IMG/VR virus record: IMGVR_UViG_3300048443_000082
Span: 1 to 38,654 of that record
DNA from: a virus
Strand: one strand, 5' to 3'
Length of the DNA stretch: 38,654 nucleotides
Shown here: positions 26,511 through 35,659 of the stretch, in pieces
Layout: each line of letters starts with the position of its first letter
Position numbering within the stretch: position 1 is the stretch's first letter
The notes under the pieces: model-generated
Databases searched by the model: none
What the model saw: only the letters and a program-made list of their open reading frames with translations
What the model was told of the DNA's origin: nothing
Program-made: the position numbers and the translations under genes

Positions 26511-27026
26511 ATGGAACCGATGACCATTGCCCTGGGCCTGGCGCAACTGTTAGGCCCGAAAATCGCCGGGTATTTTGGCGGCGAGAACGGCGAAGCGGTC
26601 GCCAATGAGGTGATCACCGTGGCCAAAAAAGTCACCGGCCATGAGGATGCTATCGACGCCACCGAAGCGATTCACCAGTCGCCGTCCCTGGCGCTGGAAT
26701 TTAAGCGCGAAGTCTTGCGCAAAGAACACGAATTAAAAGCGCTGGCGTTTGCGGATAAAGCCGACGCCCGCGCCATGTATCGCGACCGCTGCAAAATGGC
26801 GGATGTGATCGCCTCGCGCGTGATGACCTGGAACCTGCCAGCGCTGTTATTACTGGCCGGGGCGAACATTCCGATTGCCATGTATGTGGACGATGCCGGG
26901 GCCGCCCAGTTACTGGGTAATTTACTGGGGGCCGCCTGCCAGCATTTATGGCAAGAGCGGCGTACCATTGTAGAGTTTTTCTTCGGGGCCGGATTGGGCA
27001 GCGACCAGACCGACCCGGCCAAGTAA
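26511..27026 (+). CDS. Membrane protein of the lysis region
   Basis: A 171-aa protein. Residues ~1-25 are weakly hydrophobic (MTIALGLAQLLGPKIAGYFGG). A long amphipathic helical part follows, with AVANEVITVAKKVTGHEDA and EFKREVLRKEHELKALAFADK. One or two membrane spans then occur (WNLPALLLLAGANIPIAMYV and LLGNLLGAACQHLW). The A..vi.iAk.vTG pattern is common in phage proteins next to lysins, some annotated as holins. AAGGAT upstream. Confidence 0.55.
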   Translation: MEPMTIALGLAQLLGPKIAGYFGGENGEAVANEVITVAKKVTGHEDAIDATEAIHQSPSLALEFKREVLRKEHELKALAFADKADARAMYRDRCKMADVIASRVMTWNLPALLLLAGANIPIAMYVDDAGAAQLLGNLLGAACQHLWQERRTIVEFFFGAGLGSDQTDPAK

Positions 27027-27041
27027 TACAAGGGGGGTTAA

Positions 27042-27536
27042 ATGGCTGACATTACCCCAATCCAGGAAGCTTACGCGTACAACATATCCCGGTTATCCGA
27101 GGCATTTTGTTTGGACCGTAAAACCGTGCGAAAGCGGTTAAACCAGGCCATGGTCCGGCCGGTCAGTAAACGCAATGGCCAGCCGGTATATGCCCTGGCC
27201 GATGTTGGCCCGGCGCTGTTTGGGGCCGAGTCGAAGCCCAAAAGCGATACCACCAACCCGGATAAGCTGGAACCCAAAGAGCGTAAAGAATGGTTTCAGT
27301 CGGAAAACGAGCGGCTTAAATTTCAAAAAGAAACCGGCGAGCTTATCCGCGAACCGGATTATCGGGATGATTTAGCTTTCAGCTATAAGCTGGTTGTGTC
27401 GTTCTTTGAATCGTTACCCGACAAAATGGAGCAGCGCCGGGTGTTTACGCCCGCGCAGCTAGGCGAGCTGGAAAATGTCACCGACGCGATGCGCCAGCAG
27501 CTTTACGAAATGATGCTGGGGGCCAGTGATGACTAA
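27042..27536 (+). CDS. Terminase small subunit-like DNA-binding protein (DUF1441 type)
   Basis: A 164-aa protein. N-terminal HTH (NISRLSEAFCLDRKTVRKRLNQAMVRP, ~13-40) with a wing ending VYALADVGPALF; then a helical Lys/Glu-rich linker and an oligomerisation region (DDLAFSYKLVVSFFESLPDKMEQ). This DUF1441 layout is found just before GpA-type terminases and does the job of lambda Nu1: recognising cos/pac DNA. Overlaps the large subunit start by 8 bases. Confidence 0.8.
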   Translation: MADITPIQEAYAYNISRLSEAFCLDRKTVRKRLNQAMVRPVSKRNGQPVYALADVGPALFGAESKPKSDTTNPDKLEPKERKEWFQSENERLKFQKETGELIREPDYRDDLAFSYKLVVSFFESLPDKMEQRRVFTPAQLGELENVTDAMRQQLYEMMLGASDD

Positions 27537-29592
27537 TTATGCTAATCCGGCGCGCACCCGGCGTGATGTGGCAGGCTTATTAAAGCCGCCTAACCGTGAG
27601 CCGGTGAGCCAGTCGGCGCGCCGACTACTGTATGTCGAGCAATCCGGGGCCATGGTGCCCTGGGATGGCGATTTGGTGCCCTACATGCATCAGCCGATGG
27701 ACTGTTTAAAGTCGCGTTTGTATGACGCGGTGGTGTTTGCCGGGCCTGCCCGGACCGCCAAAACGGTAAGTCTGATTGATGCCTGGGTGTGTGACACCAT
27801 CGTTAACGACCCGGCCGATTTTCTGCTTGTGCAGATATCCCAGGATAAGGCCGCCGAGTTTAGCAAAAAACGGTTGTCCCGCTCTTTTGCGGCCAGCCCG
27901 GATATTCGCGCCGCGATGAGTCCGCGCGCGCACGATAACAACGTGCATGACAAGGTGTTTAAGTCAGGCAACTTTTTAAAAGTCGGCTGGCCATCGAAAA
28001 ACATTTTCGCGTCATCGGACTGGAAGCGCGTGGCCATTACCGATTTGGATCGGATGCCGCTGAACATTGACGGCGAAGGCTCCGCGTTCTTCCTTGCCGG
28101 GAAACGGACCCAAACCTTTATGTCGTCGGGCATGGTGCTGGCTGAATCTTCCCCCGGTTTTCCGGTGGAGGATGTTACCTGGCGACCCAAAACCCCGCAC
28201 GAAGCGCCGCCCACACGCGGCATTTTGTCGCTGTATAACCAGGGTGATAGGCGGTTATATCACTGGCAGTGCCCGGCGTGTCGTGACTGGTACGAGCCGG
28301 ACTTTGATTTACTGCAATACGATGACACCGAAGCCGACCCGGCACGGGCCAGTAAGGATGTCGTTATCGCTTGCCCGCATTGCGGGACCTGTCACCGTGA
28401 ATACGACCGCCTGGACGATGGGCGGGCGTTTAAGCTGTCTTGTAATCAGCGCGGGGTATGGGTACCCGAAGGGTGCGAGGTGTCCGACACCGGCGCGCTG
28501 CAAGGCGAGGCCCGCGAAACGCGGATCGCCAGCTTTTGGCAAAAAGGCCCGACAGCGGCTTTTCAGACCTGGGCGCAACTGGTTTACAAATATGTGGCCG
28601 CCCTGGGCGAATATGAAAGCACCGGCAGCGAAGAAGATTTAAAAACCACGGTGAACACCGACCAGGGCAAAGCCTATATGCCACCGCGCGCCAGCGATTC
28701 CACCGCCCAGGCGTTTTTGGACCGGCGCGAAGATTTGGGCGTGAAGATGGTGCCCGAGTGGGTGCGCTTTTTAACCGCGTCGGTGGATGTCCAGGCAGGC
28801 AGCAAAACCGCCCGCTTTGATGTCATCGTGCTGGGCTGGGGCCGTGATTTGGAGTCGGTCATTATTGACCGGTACAGCATAGAAAAATCCCGGCGCGAAA
28901 GTGACCCCGGCAGCGAGTTTGTGCGGGTAAACCCGGCCGCCTATTTAGAAGACTGGGACCTTATCACCGACAAAGTGATTAAGCGCAGTTACCCGCTGGA
29001 CAATAACACGGGCAAGTTTATGCCCATTATGCTGACCGCCTGTGACTCTGGCGGTGAGGATGGGGTTACCGATAACGCGTATGCCTATTACCGGGCGTTA
29101 CGTGAGGCCGGGTTACAGCGGCGCTTTATGCTGATAAAGGGCCGGGGAACGGGTCCCCCCATTTATAAAAGCTACCCGGACAACTCCAAACGCAGCGACC
29201 GCAAGGCCAAAGCGCGGGGCGATGTCCCGATTTTTCTGCTCAATACCGACAAACTCAAGGATACGGTGTGGCACGCGCTGGGGCGCGATACGCCCGGACG
29301 GCGTTATGTGCATATTCCCACCTGGATCCCTGAGCGCTTTATCGAAGAATTGGTGGCCGAAGAACGGGGCCTGGATGGGAAATGGAAAAAGCGTTCACGG
29401 GGGATTCGTAACGAATCCTTTGATTTATTTGTGTATTGCTGGGCGTGTCTGTATGAGCGCGGCGCGGATACGCTGGACTGGGATAATCCCCCACCCTGGG
29501 CGGTGCCCGCTGCAGAGAGCGGCGAGCTATTGAGCCAGGAAGGGGAAACCGTCAAGCCGCCGCCCCGTCGTCGTCGCCGTTCCAGTATGTAA
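27529..29592 (+). CDS. Terminase large subunit (lambda gpA family)
   Basis: A 687-aa protein from ATG 27529 (a GTG one codon earlier is possible). GpA-type ATPase with a divergent Walker A, GPARTAKT (~72-79), and a Walker B/catalytic region around VAITDLDRMPLNIDGEGSA. A zinc-ribbon-like CPAC...CPHC pair (~245-285) is present. The C-terminal nuclease part has SVDVQAGSKTARFDVIVLGWG and LTACDSGGEDG with acidic catalytic residues. Length matches lambda gpA (641 aa). Packages DNA; lambda-like enzymes cut cos ends. Confidence 0.93.
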   Translation: MTNYANPARTRRDVAGLLKPPNREPVSQSARRLLYVEQSGAMVPWDGDLVPYMHQPMDCLKSRLYDAVVFAGPARTAKTVSLIDAWVCDTIVNDPADFLLVQISQDKAAEFSKKRLSRSFAASPDIRAAMSPRAHDNNVHDKVFKSGNFLKVGWPSKNIFASSDWKRVAITDLDRMPLNIDGEGSAFFLAGKRTQTFMSSGMVLAESSPGFPVEDVTWRPKTPHEAPPTRGILSLYNQGDRRLYHWQCPACRDWYEPDFDLLQYDDTEADPARASKDVVIACPHCGTCHREYDRLDDGRAFKLSCNQRGVWVPEGCEVSDTGALQGEARETRIASFWQKGPTAAFQTWAQLVYKYVAALGEYESTGSEEDLKTTVNTDQGKAYMPPRASDSTAQAFLDRREDLGVKMVPEWVRFLTASVDVQAGSKTARFDVIVLGWGRDLESVIIDRYSIEKSRRESDPGSEFVRVNPAAYLEDWDLITDKVIKRSYPLDNNTGKFMPIMLTACDSGGEDGVTDNAYAYYRALREAGLQRRFMLIKGRGTGPPIYKSYPDNSKRSDRKAKARGDVPIFLLNTDKLKDTVWHALGRDTPGRRYVHIPTWIPERFIEELVAEERGLDGKWKKRSRGIRNESFDLFVYCWACLYERGADTLDWDNPPPWAVPAAESGELLSQEGETVKPPPRRRRRSSM

Positions 29593-29601
29593 GGGGAAGG
29601 T

Positions 29602-29814
29602 ATGGCGTTTACACAGCGTGACATTGATGAATTAGACGAAGCCATTGCCGCCGGAGAAAAAACCGTGAAGGTCAACGGCCGCGAGGTGGAATACCGCAGT
29701 ATCGACGAAATGCTTAAAGCGCGGCGTCATATCGCGGGCCTGGTGGCCAGGGGCAAGGGGCGGCGTAAAAGCCCGTTGTCCGGCATCCGCACGGTACTGG
29801 ATAGGGGGCTGTAA
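29602..29814 (+). CDS. W: Head-tail joining protein gpW
   Basis: A 70-aa protein with the gpW pattern: FTQRDIDELDEAIAAGEKTVKVNGREVEYRSIDEMLKA.RHI. It fits lambda gpW, which plugs the portal. GGGGAAGG precedes the ATG; its stop overlaps the portal start (TAATG). Confidence 0.9.
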   Translation: MAFTQRDIDELDEAIAAGEKTVKVNGREVEYRSIDEMLKARRHIAGLVARGKGRRKSPLSGIRTVLDRGL

Positions 29815-31301
29815 TGAGCGCCATTGTCGATATGCAGGGTAACCCGTACCCCAGCACAAACAAAGCCTATGAAGGGGCGACCCGCTCCGCCCGGACCGCC
29901 AACTGGTCGGCCCCGTCAATGGGACCGAACCAGGCGACCGGCTACAGTGGCCGTAAGTTACGCGACCGCGCCCGTGCGGGCTATCGCAATAGCTTGCTGT
30001 TAAAAAGTGCCATTAACAAAAACACCACCAACGAAGTGGGGCGCGGCTTTACCCTGTTAAGCACCTGCCAGGACAATGACCTGGCAGGTAAGTTAAATAC
30101 GTTGTGGAAACAACTTTCCACCCAGCTTGACCCGTGGGGCGATTTAAACTTTGCCGGATTGTTGCACCTGGCCGTGAAATCGCGCCGGATGTCCGGCGAG
30201 GTCTTTGCCTTGCGTTTGCGACGCCCTGGTCAGCACGGCTTACCCTTTGGGCTGCAAATTGAGTTGTTAGAAGGGGACCATTGCCCGTTCACCCTGAACC
30301 GGCGTTTATCGAAACACCGGCGCATCCGCCAGGGCATTGAGTTTTATAAACGGCAAAAGGTGGCGTACTGGTTTTACGATGTTCACCCGGATGATGATTT
30401 AACCGATATCAAGCTGGCCAAGTTAACCCGCGTTCCGGCCCGTGATGTGATTCATCATTACCGGCCTGACCGCCCCGGCCAGATTCGCGGGGTGCCGGAT
30501 TCATCCGCTGCGCTGTTAAAGGATCGGACCTTTGCCGATTATGACGACGCCGAACTGGTGCGCAAGCGCGAACGTTCCGCCTTTACCGGGTTTTTATACC
30601 GGGAAACAACCGGCGAGGAAGACTGGGAATATGACCCGGCCACGGGCAAAGCCTTACACGCAGATTCGCAGCCGTATGACAGCTCTGAAACCGTGCGCGC
30701 CGGGACCATGTTACGGGGGGTACCGGGGGAAAAGCTGGATTTGTTTTCGGGCGATGATACCGGTACCGGGTATAAAGATTACATGCGCTGGCAGGCCCTG
30801 CAGTTGGCCGCCGGGCAGGACATCCCGTATGCGCTGTTAACCGATGACTGGTCAGGCTTAAATGATCGCCTGGTCCGGGCGTTTTTAAACGAGTACCGGC
30901 GCGGCATTGCCTTTGACCAAACTAATTTATCCGGGTTTCAATTTGGCTTTGGGATTTGGCGCTGGTTTGTGGATGCGGCGGTGTTAACCGGCGCGGTTGA
31001 CGCCCCCGGCTACAGTGAAAACCCCTGGCCGTATTGGGCGCTGGATATTCGTACCGATGCGTTTAAACACCTGCACCCTGAGCAGGAGATAAACGCCCGT
31101 AACAAGGCCATCCGTTACAACCTGTCTAACGCCGAAGCCGAGGCGGCCGACCATGGCCAGGACCTGGATAACAACATGCGCCGCAATGCCCAAGCATTAA
31201 AACGCTGGCAGAAGATTTGCGACGAAGAAGGGGTGGACCATACCACCGGGCTATCCGGGCTGTTCACCCCCGCCGATACAACAGGAGACAGTGACGAATG
31301 A
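29814..31301 (+). CDS. B: Portal protein (lambda gpB family)
   Basis: A 495-aa protein of the lambda portal family: NTTNEVGRGFTLLS, 'SGEVFALRLRRPGQHGLPFG LQIELLEGD' type core, VIHHYRPDRPGQIRGVPDSS, ending in an acidic tail. Forms the dodecameric DNA gate at one head vertex. Length close to lambda gpB (533 aa). Overlaps the protease gene by 4 bases. Confidence 0.93.
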   Translation: MSAIVDMQGNPYPSTNKAYEGATRSARTANWSAPSMGPNQATGYSGRKLRDRARAGYRNSLLLKSAINKNTTNEVGRGFTLLSTCQDNDLAGKLNTLWKQLSTQLDPWGDLNFAGLLHLAVKSRRMSGEVFALRLRRPGQHGLPFGLQIELLEGDHCPFTLNRRLSKHRRIRQGIEFYKRQKVAYWFYDVHPDDDLTDIKLAKLTRVPARDVIHHYRPDRPGQIRGVPDSSAALLKDRTFADYDDAELVRKRERSAFTGFLYRETTGEEDWEYDPATGKALHADSQPYDSSETVRAGTMLRGVPGEKLDLFSGDDTGTGYKDYMRWQALQLAAGQDIPYALLTDDWSGLNDRLVRAFLNEYRRGIAFDQTNLSGFQFGFGIWRWFVDAAVLTGAVDAPGYSENPWPYWALDIRTDAFKHLHPEQEINARNKAIRYNLSNAEAEAADHGQDLDNNMRRNAQALKRWQKICDEEGVDHTTGLSGLFTPADTTGDSDE

Positions 31302-32638
31302 AAACCGCCTTTGCGCTGAATTATTTAACCAGCCACCTGTGGGCCGTATCGCCCCAGGTGCTGGGCAGCATGGCCAACCTGGCCGCCCGTAACATTGAGG
31401 ATATCGACTTAAATGCCCTAACCGCCTTAAAGCCAGAAGCTGTGGCCGGGCGGGCTGGGCAGCCGGTCACCCCGCGCCTGGAAATGCGCGAAGGGGGCGT
31501 GGCGGTGTTGTCGGTGGTGGGGGTGATATCCCGCTATGCGTCGATGTTTGATGATATTTGCGGCGGGGTATCCACCGATGCGCTGGCCAAAGAGTTTAAC
31601 CAGGCATTACACGATCCGACCGTATCGGCCATTGTGCTGACCTTTGACAGCCCCGGCGGGGATGCCAACGGCATTCACGAGTTGGCCGAAATGCTCTACC
31701 AGGCGCGCGGTAAAAAGCCCATTAAAGCGTATATCGGCGGCACCGGAGCCAGCGCCATTTACTGGCTGGCCTCTGCTTGCGATGAAGTGGTGATTGATGC
31801 CACCGCCCGGCTGGGGTCGGTGGGGGTGGTGATGAGCGCCGAGCGTTCCCGCCCCAGCGAGGATGCCCCGGAGCGTTTGGAAATTGTGTCGAGCCAGTCG
31901 CCTAATAAGCGCCTGGATGTGTTTACCGAAGACGGCCAGGCCGCCGCCCAACAGCAAGTGGACCAACTGGCGGATGTGTTTGTGGCGCGGGTCGCCCGCA
32001 ACATGAGCGTATCGCGTGAAACGGTGCTAAGTGATTTTGGCAAAGGCGGCATCCTGATTGGTCAGGCCGCTGTGGATAAGGGCATGGCCCACCGCTTAGG
32101 CAGCTTAGAAACCCTGATCACTGAACTTAACCAAGGAGCTACCCCCATGACAACCAAGACCACCGCCGAGAGCGGCAAAAACAAGACCATTGTACTGGCC
32201 GGTGCCAGTCCTATGCAGGCCGCCGATATTGTGGCCACGCTCAAAGCCGAACGCCCCGACGTTTTAACCTTGTTAAACCCGGAGCCTGAAACGGCACTAT
32301 CGGCCGCCGAAGAAATTGCCACGGCGTGTGCTGAAAAAGGCGTACCGGCCTTATCGGCCAGCCTGCTTAAAGCGGGCATGAGCAAAGCCGATGCCCTGGC
32401 CAAAATTGATTTGGCGTCGGGCCTAAAAGATAAGCTATCGGCCGCCGGGCTAGCCGGGGCGTTTGATAATATCGCCGCCAGTTTGGGCAACCCCCTGGAT
32501 ATGGTGGGTAAGGCCATTTACGCGGCGCAGAGCGAAGCCGACGAAGGCCGGGACATCGAGCGCCAGACGGCCGAGAAGGGCACCCCCGGCGCGGATGTCA
32601 GCCTGTCTACCAAAGACGTTTACAAAAATCGCCGTTAA
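31298..32638 (+). CDS. C: Head maturation protease with scaffold domain (lambda gpC family)
   Basis: A 446-aa S49/SppA-type serine protease. VLTFDSPGGDANG (~113-125), nucleophile Ser152 in GASAIYWLA, and Lys204 in SPNKRLDVF as the probable general base. The N-terminal two thirds are protease, the last ~160 residues are Ala-rich helical scaffold. As in lambda C/Nu3, an internal start in frame would make the scaffold alone. Processes the portal and itself during capsid assembly. Confidence 0.9.
   Translation: MKTAFALNYLTSHLWAVSPQVLGSMANLAARNIEDIDLNALTALKPEAVAGRAGQPVTPRLEMREGGVAVLSVVGVISRYASMFDDICGGVSTDALAKEFNQALHDPTVSAIVLTFDSPGGDANGIHELAEMLYQARGKKPIKAYIGGTGASAIYWLASACDEVVIDATARLGSVGVVMSAERSRPSEDAPERLEIVSSQSPNKRLDVFTEDGQAAAQQQVDQLADVFVARVARNMSVSRETVLSDFGKGGILIGQAAVDKGMAHRLGSLETLITELNQGATPMTTKTTAESGKNKTIVLAGASPMQAADIVATLKAERPDVLTLLNPEPETALSAAEEIATACAEKGVPALSASLLKAGMSKADALAKIDLASGLKDKLSAAGLAGAFDNIAASLGNPLDMVGKAIYAAQSEADEGRDIERQTAEKGTPGADVSLSTKDVYKNRR
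32147..32638 (+). CDS. Nested scaffold protein (lambda Nu3-like internal start)
   Basis: In-frame ATG at residue 284 of the protease gene, preceded by a perfect AAGGAG (32133-32138) with 8-base spacing. The product is 163 aa, Ala/Glu-rich and helical (ADIVATLKAERPDVLTLLN, AADALAKIDLASGL pattern). Gene arrangement is that of lambda C and Nu3. The scaffold shapes the procapsid and is then removed. Confidence 0.75.
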   Translation: MTTKTTAESGKNKTIVLAGASPMQAADIVATLKAERPDVLTLLNPEPETALSAAEEIATACAEKGVPALSASLLKAGMSKADALAKIDLASGLKDKLSAAGLAGAFDNIAASLGNPLDMVGKAIYAAQSEADEGRDIERQTAEKGTPGADVSLSTKDVYKNRR

Positions 32639-32685
32639 GGCGTTTTTTGTGGGCGTGGATTCATTAACCAAAAGGGTTTTTTACC

Positions 32686-33042
32686 ATGCAAAACACCACG
32701 CTGTTACCGCGCCCTGGGGCGCATTTAATTCAGACCGTGCCGAAGCTGTCCCAGGATGATGTTGTATTGTCGGGCGGTCAGTTTGTCCACGGCGAAGTCC
32801 TGGGCGAGATTGACGGGATACACACCAAGCTAAATGCAGACCCCGAGGGGACCACCGCTATCGAGGCCGTGGGCATTTGTTTTTCGCGCGTTGATGCAAC
32901 GGACCAGGACCAGCCCGGTTTGGCCCATACCCGTTTAACGGCGGTGAGCGAATCACACCTGGTGTGGCCAGACGGGGCCACGGAGGCGCAAAAGGCCGCG
33001 TGGCTGGATGAGCTGGCCGCGCGCCATATCATTGCCCGCTAA
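32686..33042 (+). CDS. D: Head decoration protein (lambda gpD family)
   Basis: A 118-aa protein with the gpD layout: VVLSGGQFVHGEVLGEIDG at ~25, a T..A.GI....DAT segment, HTRLTAVSESHLVWPDGATEAQKAAWLDELAARHI at the end. Trimers stabilise the expanded head. Length similar to lambda gpD (110 aa). Unrelated to the P2-type D hub at 6605. Confidence 0.88.
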   Translation: MQNTTLLPRPGAHLIQTVPKLSQDDVVLSGGQFVHGEVLGEIDGIHTKLNADPEGTTAIEAVGICFSRVDATDQDQPGLAHTRLTAVSESHLVWPDGATEAQKAAWLDELAARHIIAR

Positions 33043-33065
33043 CCTGTTTTTTTTGATGTGAAAAG

Positions 33066-33089
33066 GCCCGCCAGAGCGCGGGCTTTTTT
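33066..33089 (+). terminator. Terminator between decoration and capsid genes
   Basis: GCCCGC / GCGGGC stem with a CAGAGC loop and six T, nearly the same as the one at 12115. It may adjust relative amounts of decoration and capsid mRNA. Confidence 0.85.
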
Positions 33090-33126
33090 GTGCCTGTTTT
33101 ACCTTTTTTTGATGAGTGACTAAATC

Positions 33127-34140
33127 ATGGAAATCCAAGACGCCCTGGAATCAGGGAAATTTACGGTTAAATCGTTAACCGCTTCAATCAATAACGCAAC
33201 CGTGGCCAATACCCGCCTGGCTGACCTGGGCTGGTTTCAGGAGCGCGGCATTCGTACCACGCACACCGACATCGAATACAAAGACGGTCAAATTATCCTG
33301 GTGCAAGACAAAGAGCGCGGCGCAGATGGCACCCGCACCAATGACCGTGCCCGTAACGCGGTGACGTTTAAGGCCGTACATTTGCCGCTGGAAGCGTCGA
33401 TTTTAGCCGATGACATTCAAAACGTGCGCGCGTTTGGCAGCGACAACGAACTGGAAGACCTGGACACGCTGATCAATGAAAAGCACGAAGACCACCGCCT
33501 GTGCCTGGATGCCACTATCGAACACCTGCGCATGGGCGCGATTGTGGGCAAAATCATCGGGGCGAGCGGCGATGTCATTGTGGATTTGTTCAAGCAGTTT
33601 GGCATTACCGCGCAGTATGACACAGTGGACTTTACCAAGCCGGATACCTTGCGCACCCAGCTTTTGGGTGTAAAACGCAACTCTGAGAAAAACCAAAAAG
33701 GCATTAAGGCGCGCCGCTATCGGGCGTTGTGTAGTGCGGCCTTTTTTGACCAGCTTTTAGAAAACCCCGGTTTTAAAGAAGCGTTCGACCGGTACAACAA
33801 CGGCGCGGCGCTACGTGATGATGTGCGCGGCGGCGTGTCCTGGAACAATGTTATCTGGGAAGAACTGGACGAAGCCTTTGCCGGAAAAACGTATTTTGAA
33901 GGCCGCGAGGGTGTGGAAGCGGTATTGGTGCCAGAGGATAAGCCAGGCTTATTTATTACCCGCTTTGCCCCTGCCAACTATAACGAAACGGTCAACACGA
34001 TGGGCCTGCCTTACTATTCACGCGCCGAAGCTATGCGCATGGGTAAAGGGGTGGACATTGAATCACAAACCAACGTGATCAACGTGTGTACCAGCCCGCT
34101 GGCCGTGCGTCGTCTGAAAATGACGGTCGCGCCGGGCTGA
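33127..34140 (+). CDS. E: Major capsid protein (lambda gpE family)
   Basis: A 337-aa protein with the E-family pattern: FTVKSLTASINNATVANTRLADLGWFQERGIRTTH, then PLEASILADDIQNVRAFGSD, DLDTLINEKHEDHR, and ending in SQTNVINVCTSPLAVRRLKM. Forms the HK97-fold shell. Length matches lambda gpE (341 aa). Its stop overlaps the next start (TGATG). Confidence 0.94.
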   Translation: MEIQDALESGKFTVKSLTASINNATVANTRLADLGWFQERGIRTTHTDIEYKDGQIILVQDKERGADGTRTNDRARNAVTFKAVHLPLEASILADDIQNVRAFGSDNELEDLDTLINEKHEDHRLCLDATIEHLRMGAIVGKIIGASGDVIVDLFKQFGITAQYDTVDFTKPDTLRTQLLGVKRNSEKNQKGIKARRYRALCSAAFFDQLLENPGFKEAFDRYNNGAALRDDVRGGVSWNNVIWEELDEAFAGKTYFEGREGVEAVLVPEDKPGLFITRFAPANYNETVNTMGLPYYSRAEAMRMGKGVDIESQTNVINVCTSPLAVRRLKMTVAPG

Positions 34141-34511
34141 TGCGCGACCCGTTTAAACGCGCCAGCCGTCGGATAGTCCGGCGGCTTGGCAAGTTTACCC
34201 CCATTGTGACCACGAACGAGGCCGGGGAAGTGATCCCCGACTTTACCGGGATTTATGATAACCCGGAAGAAGAAAGCCTGGTGCGGGGCAAAAGTGGGGG
34301 GCTAACGCTTAAACGACGGGGGCGCACCCTTCGGGTCTTAACCGAGGATGTGCCCACCCTGTCAAAAGCCTGGACGTTTACCATTTTAGGCGGGGTGTAT
34401 TACCCGGCTCACTGGGACGATGACGGCGACGGTTGCACTTTGATTTACCTTAGTGTGAAACCGGCCCCTACGGCAGAGGAAGACAACGAAGATGGCACAG
34501 CCTGGCGTTGA
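34140..34511 (+). CDS. Head-tail attachment protein (lambda FII-like)
   Basis: A 123-aa protein starting at ATG 34140 in the capsid stop. Layout of the phage_attach family: MRDPFKRASRRIVRRLGKFTP, GIYDNPEEESLVRGKSGGLTLKRRGRTLRVLTEDVP pattern, GGVYYPAHWDDDGDGCTLIYL. Lambda FII (117 aa) caps the head and docks the tail; here it meets a contractile tail. Confidence 0.8.
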   Translation: MRDPFKRASRRIVRRLGKFTPIVTTNEAGEVIPDFTGIYDNPEEESLVRGKSGGLTLKRRGRTLRVLTEDVPTLSKAWTFTILGGVYYPAHWDDDGDGCTLIYLSVKPAPTAEEDNEDGTAWR

Positions 34512-35115
34512 TATACAACTGAACTTTGCTAAGGATATTTCGCGGGCCACGGCGCAAATTGCCGCCACGTCCGCCCAACTTGAAAAAGCGGTGCAGCGAG
34601 CCATACGCAAAACCATGCGCTGGCTGCAGACGCGCATTAGCCGAGATGTGGCCAAAGCCCTGGGCGTGTCCCAAAAGGCCATTAAGCACCGGCTGACCCT
34701 AAGCCAGACCGGTAAGGGCACAAAGGGTGTCCATATTTTGTGGTTAGGTACCGCGCCCCTGGCCGCCGAGCAGGCAGGAAAACCGCGCCAAACCAAAGCC
34801 GGGGTAACGGTTGGCAAACACAAATTCCCTGGCGCGTTTTACCGGGACATTTACGGCGATGGGGCCAAGGTGTGGATCAGGGCCAGCCGGGCCAACGCCC
34901 TGGGGCTGGACTTGCCCCAATGGGGCAAAAAGCAGCGCGCCCGTGCCAGTGCCTTAAACCAGGACCAGCGCGGCCGGTTTCCGGTGCGCCGGGTCGGTAT
35001 TGATGTGCAGGCCCCGGCCAACGAGGTGTTTGCCCGGTACCAGAAGCAAGCCGAAGCCCGGTTTAACCAGGTGCTTGACCAGGAACTTAACTTTGCGGTG
35101 AACCATGAACGATAA
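34492..35115 (+). CDS. Z: Minor tail/neck protein (lambda gpZ family)
   Basis: A 207-aa protein of the prophage minor tail protein Z family: AVQRAIRKTMRWLQTRISRDVAKALGVSQKAIKHRL near residue 35 and GPFYRD-like ... FPGAFYRDIYGDG segment. Lambda gpZ (192 aa) is needed for correct DNA positioning in the tail. Overlaps FII by 20 bases and the next gene by 11. Confidence 0.82.
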   Translation: MAQPGVDIQLNFAKDISRATAQIAATSAQLEKAVQRAIRKTMRWLQTRISRDVAKALGVSQKAIKHRLTLSQTGKGTKGVHILWLGTAPLAAEQAGKPRQTKAGVTVGKHKFPGAFYRDIYGDGAKVWIRASRANALGLDLPQWGKKQRARASALNQDQRGRFPVRRVGIDVQAPANEVFARYQKQAEARFNQVLDQELNFAVNHER

Positions 35116-35659
35116 CAGCAGCCCATTAAGCAGCTTTACGGCGTTTCACGACGCCATCGAGGCGGCATTAACCGCCATCCCCAATGTGCGCGAGGTGGCG
35201 CTTTATGATGCCAACGAACTGGACAAGGTGACCACCCCGGCCATTTTAATTGAACTGGGCGAAATGGACCCGGCCGACACCCGCACCGGGGGCCGGTTGG
35301 CGGTGAATATGGATATGCGCTTGCACTGTATTTTGTCGGTCAAAACCCCGCAGGTTCAAATGGAAGTGCGCAACTTTGCGGCCGTGGTAATGAGCGTCAT
35401 ACACCGCAACCGGTTTGGCCTGGCCGGAGCGGCAGAATGGCCGCAGCGCTTATCGGCGTTTCCGGGCATGTTTAAGCCGGACGAAAAGGGGTATGAATCC
35501 TGGGTGGTGAACTGGACCCAAACGGTTCACCTGGGGGCGGTCTGGGAAGATAAGGACTTTTTGCCCACGGACGTTTATTTTAGCGAAGCGCCCAAGATTG
35601 GCGCCGCGCACCAGGAGGATTACCAAGGGGGGCCGGATGGACAGCCAGCTATTACATGA
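35105..35659 (+). CDS. Tail terminator-like protein (lambda gpU position)
   Basis: A 184-aa protein. Features ALTAIPNVREVALYDANELDKVTTPAILIELGEMDPA, then a strand-rich RLAVNMDMRLHCILSVKTPQ and a W-rich SWVVNWTQTVHLGAVW. It fits small tail-completion proteins and sits after Z, as lambda U does. Longer than lambda gpU (131 aa). It should end the tail tube and bind the neck. Confidence 0.6.
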   Translation: MNDNSSPLSSFTAFHDAIEAALTAIPNVREVALYDANELDKVTTPAILIELGEMDPADTRTGGRLAVNMDMRLHCILSVKTPQVQMEVRNFAAVVMSVIHRNRFGLAGAAEWPQRLSAFPGMFKPDEKGYESWVVNWTQTVHLGAVWEDKDFLPTDVYFSEAPKIGAAHQEDYQGGPDGQPAIT

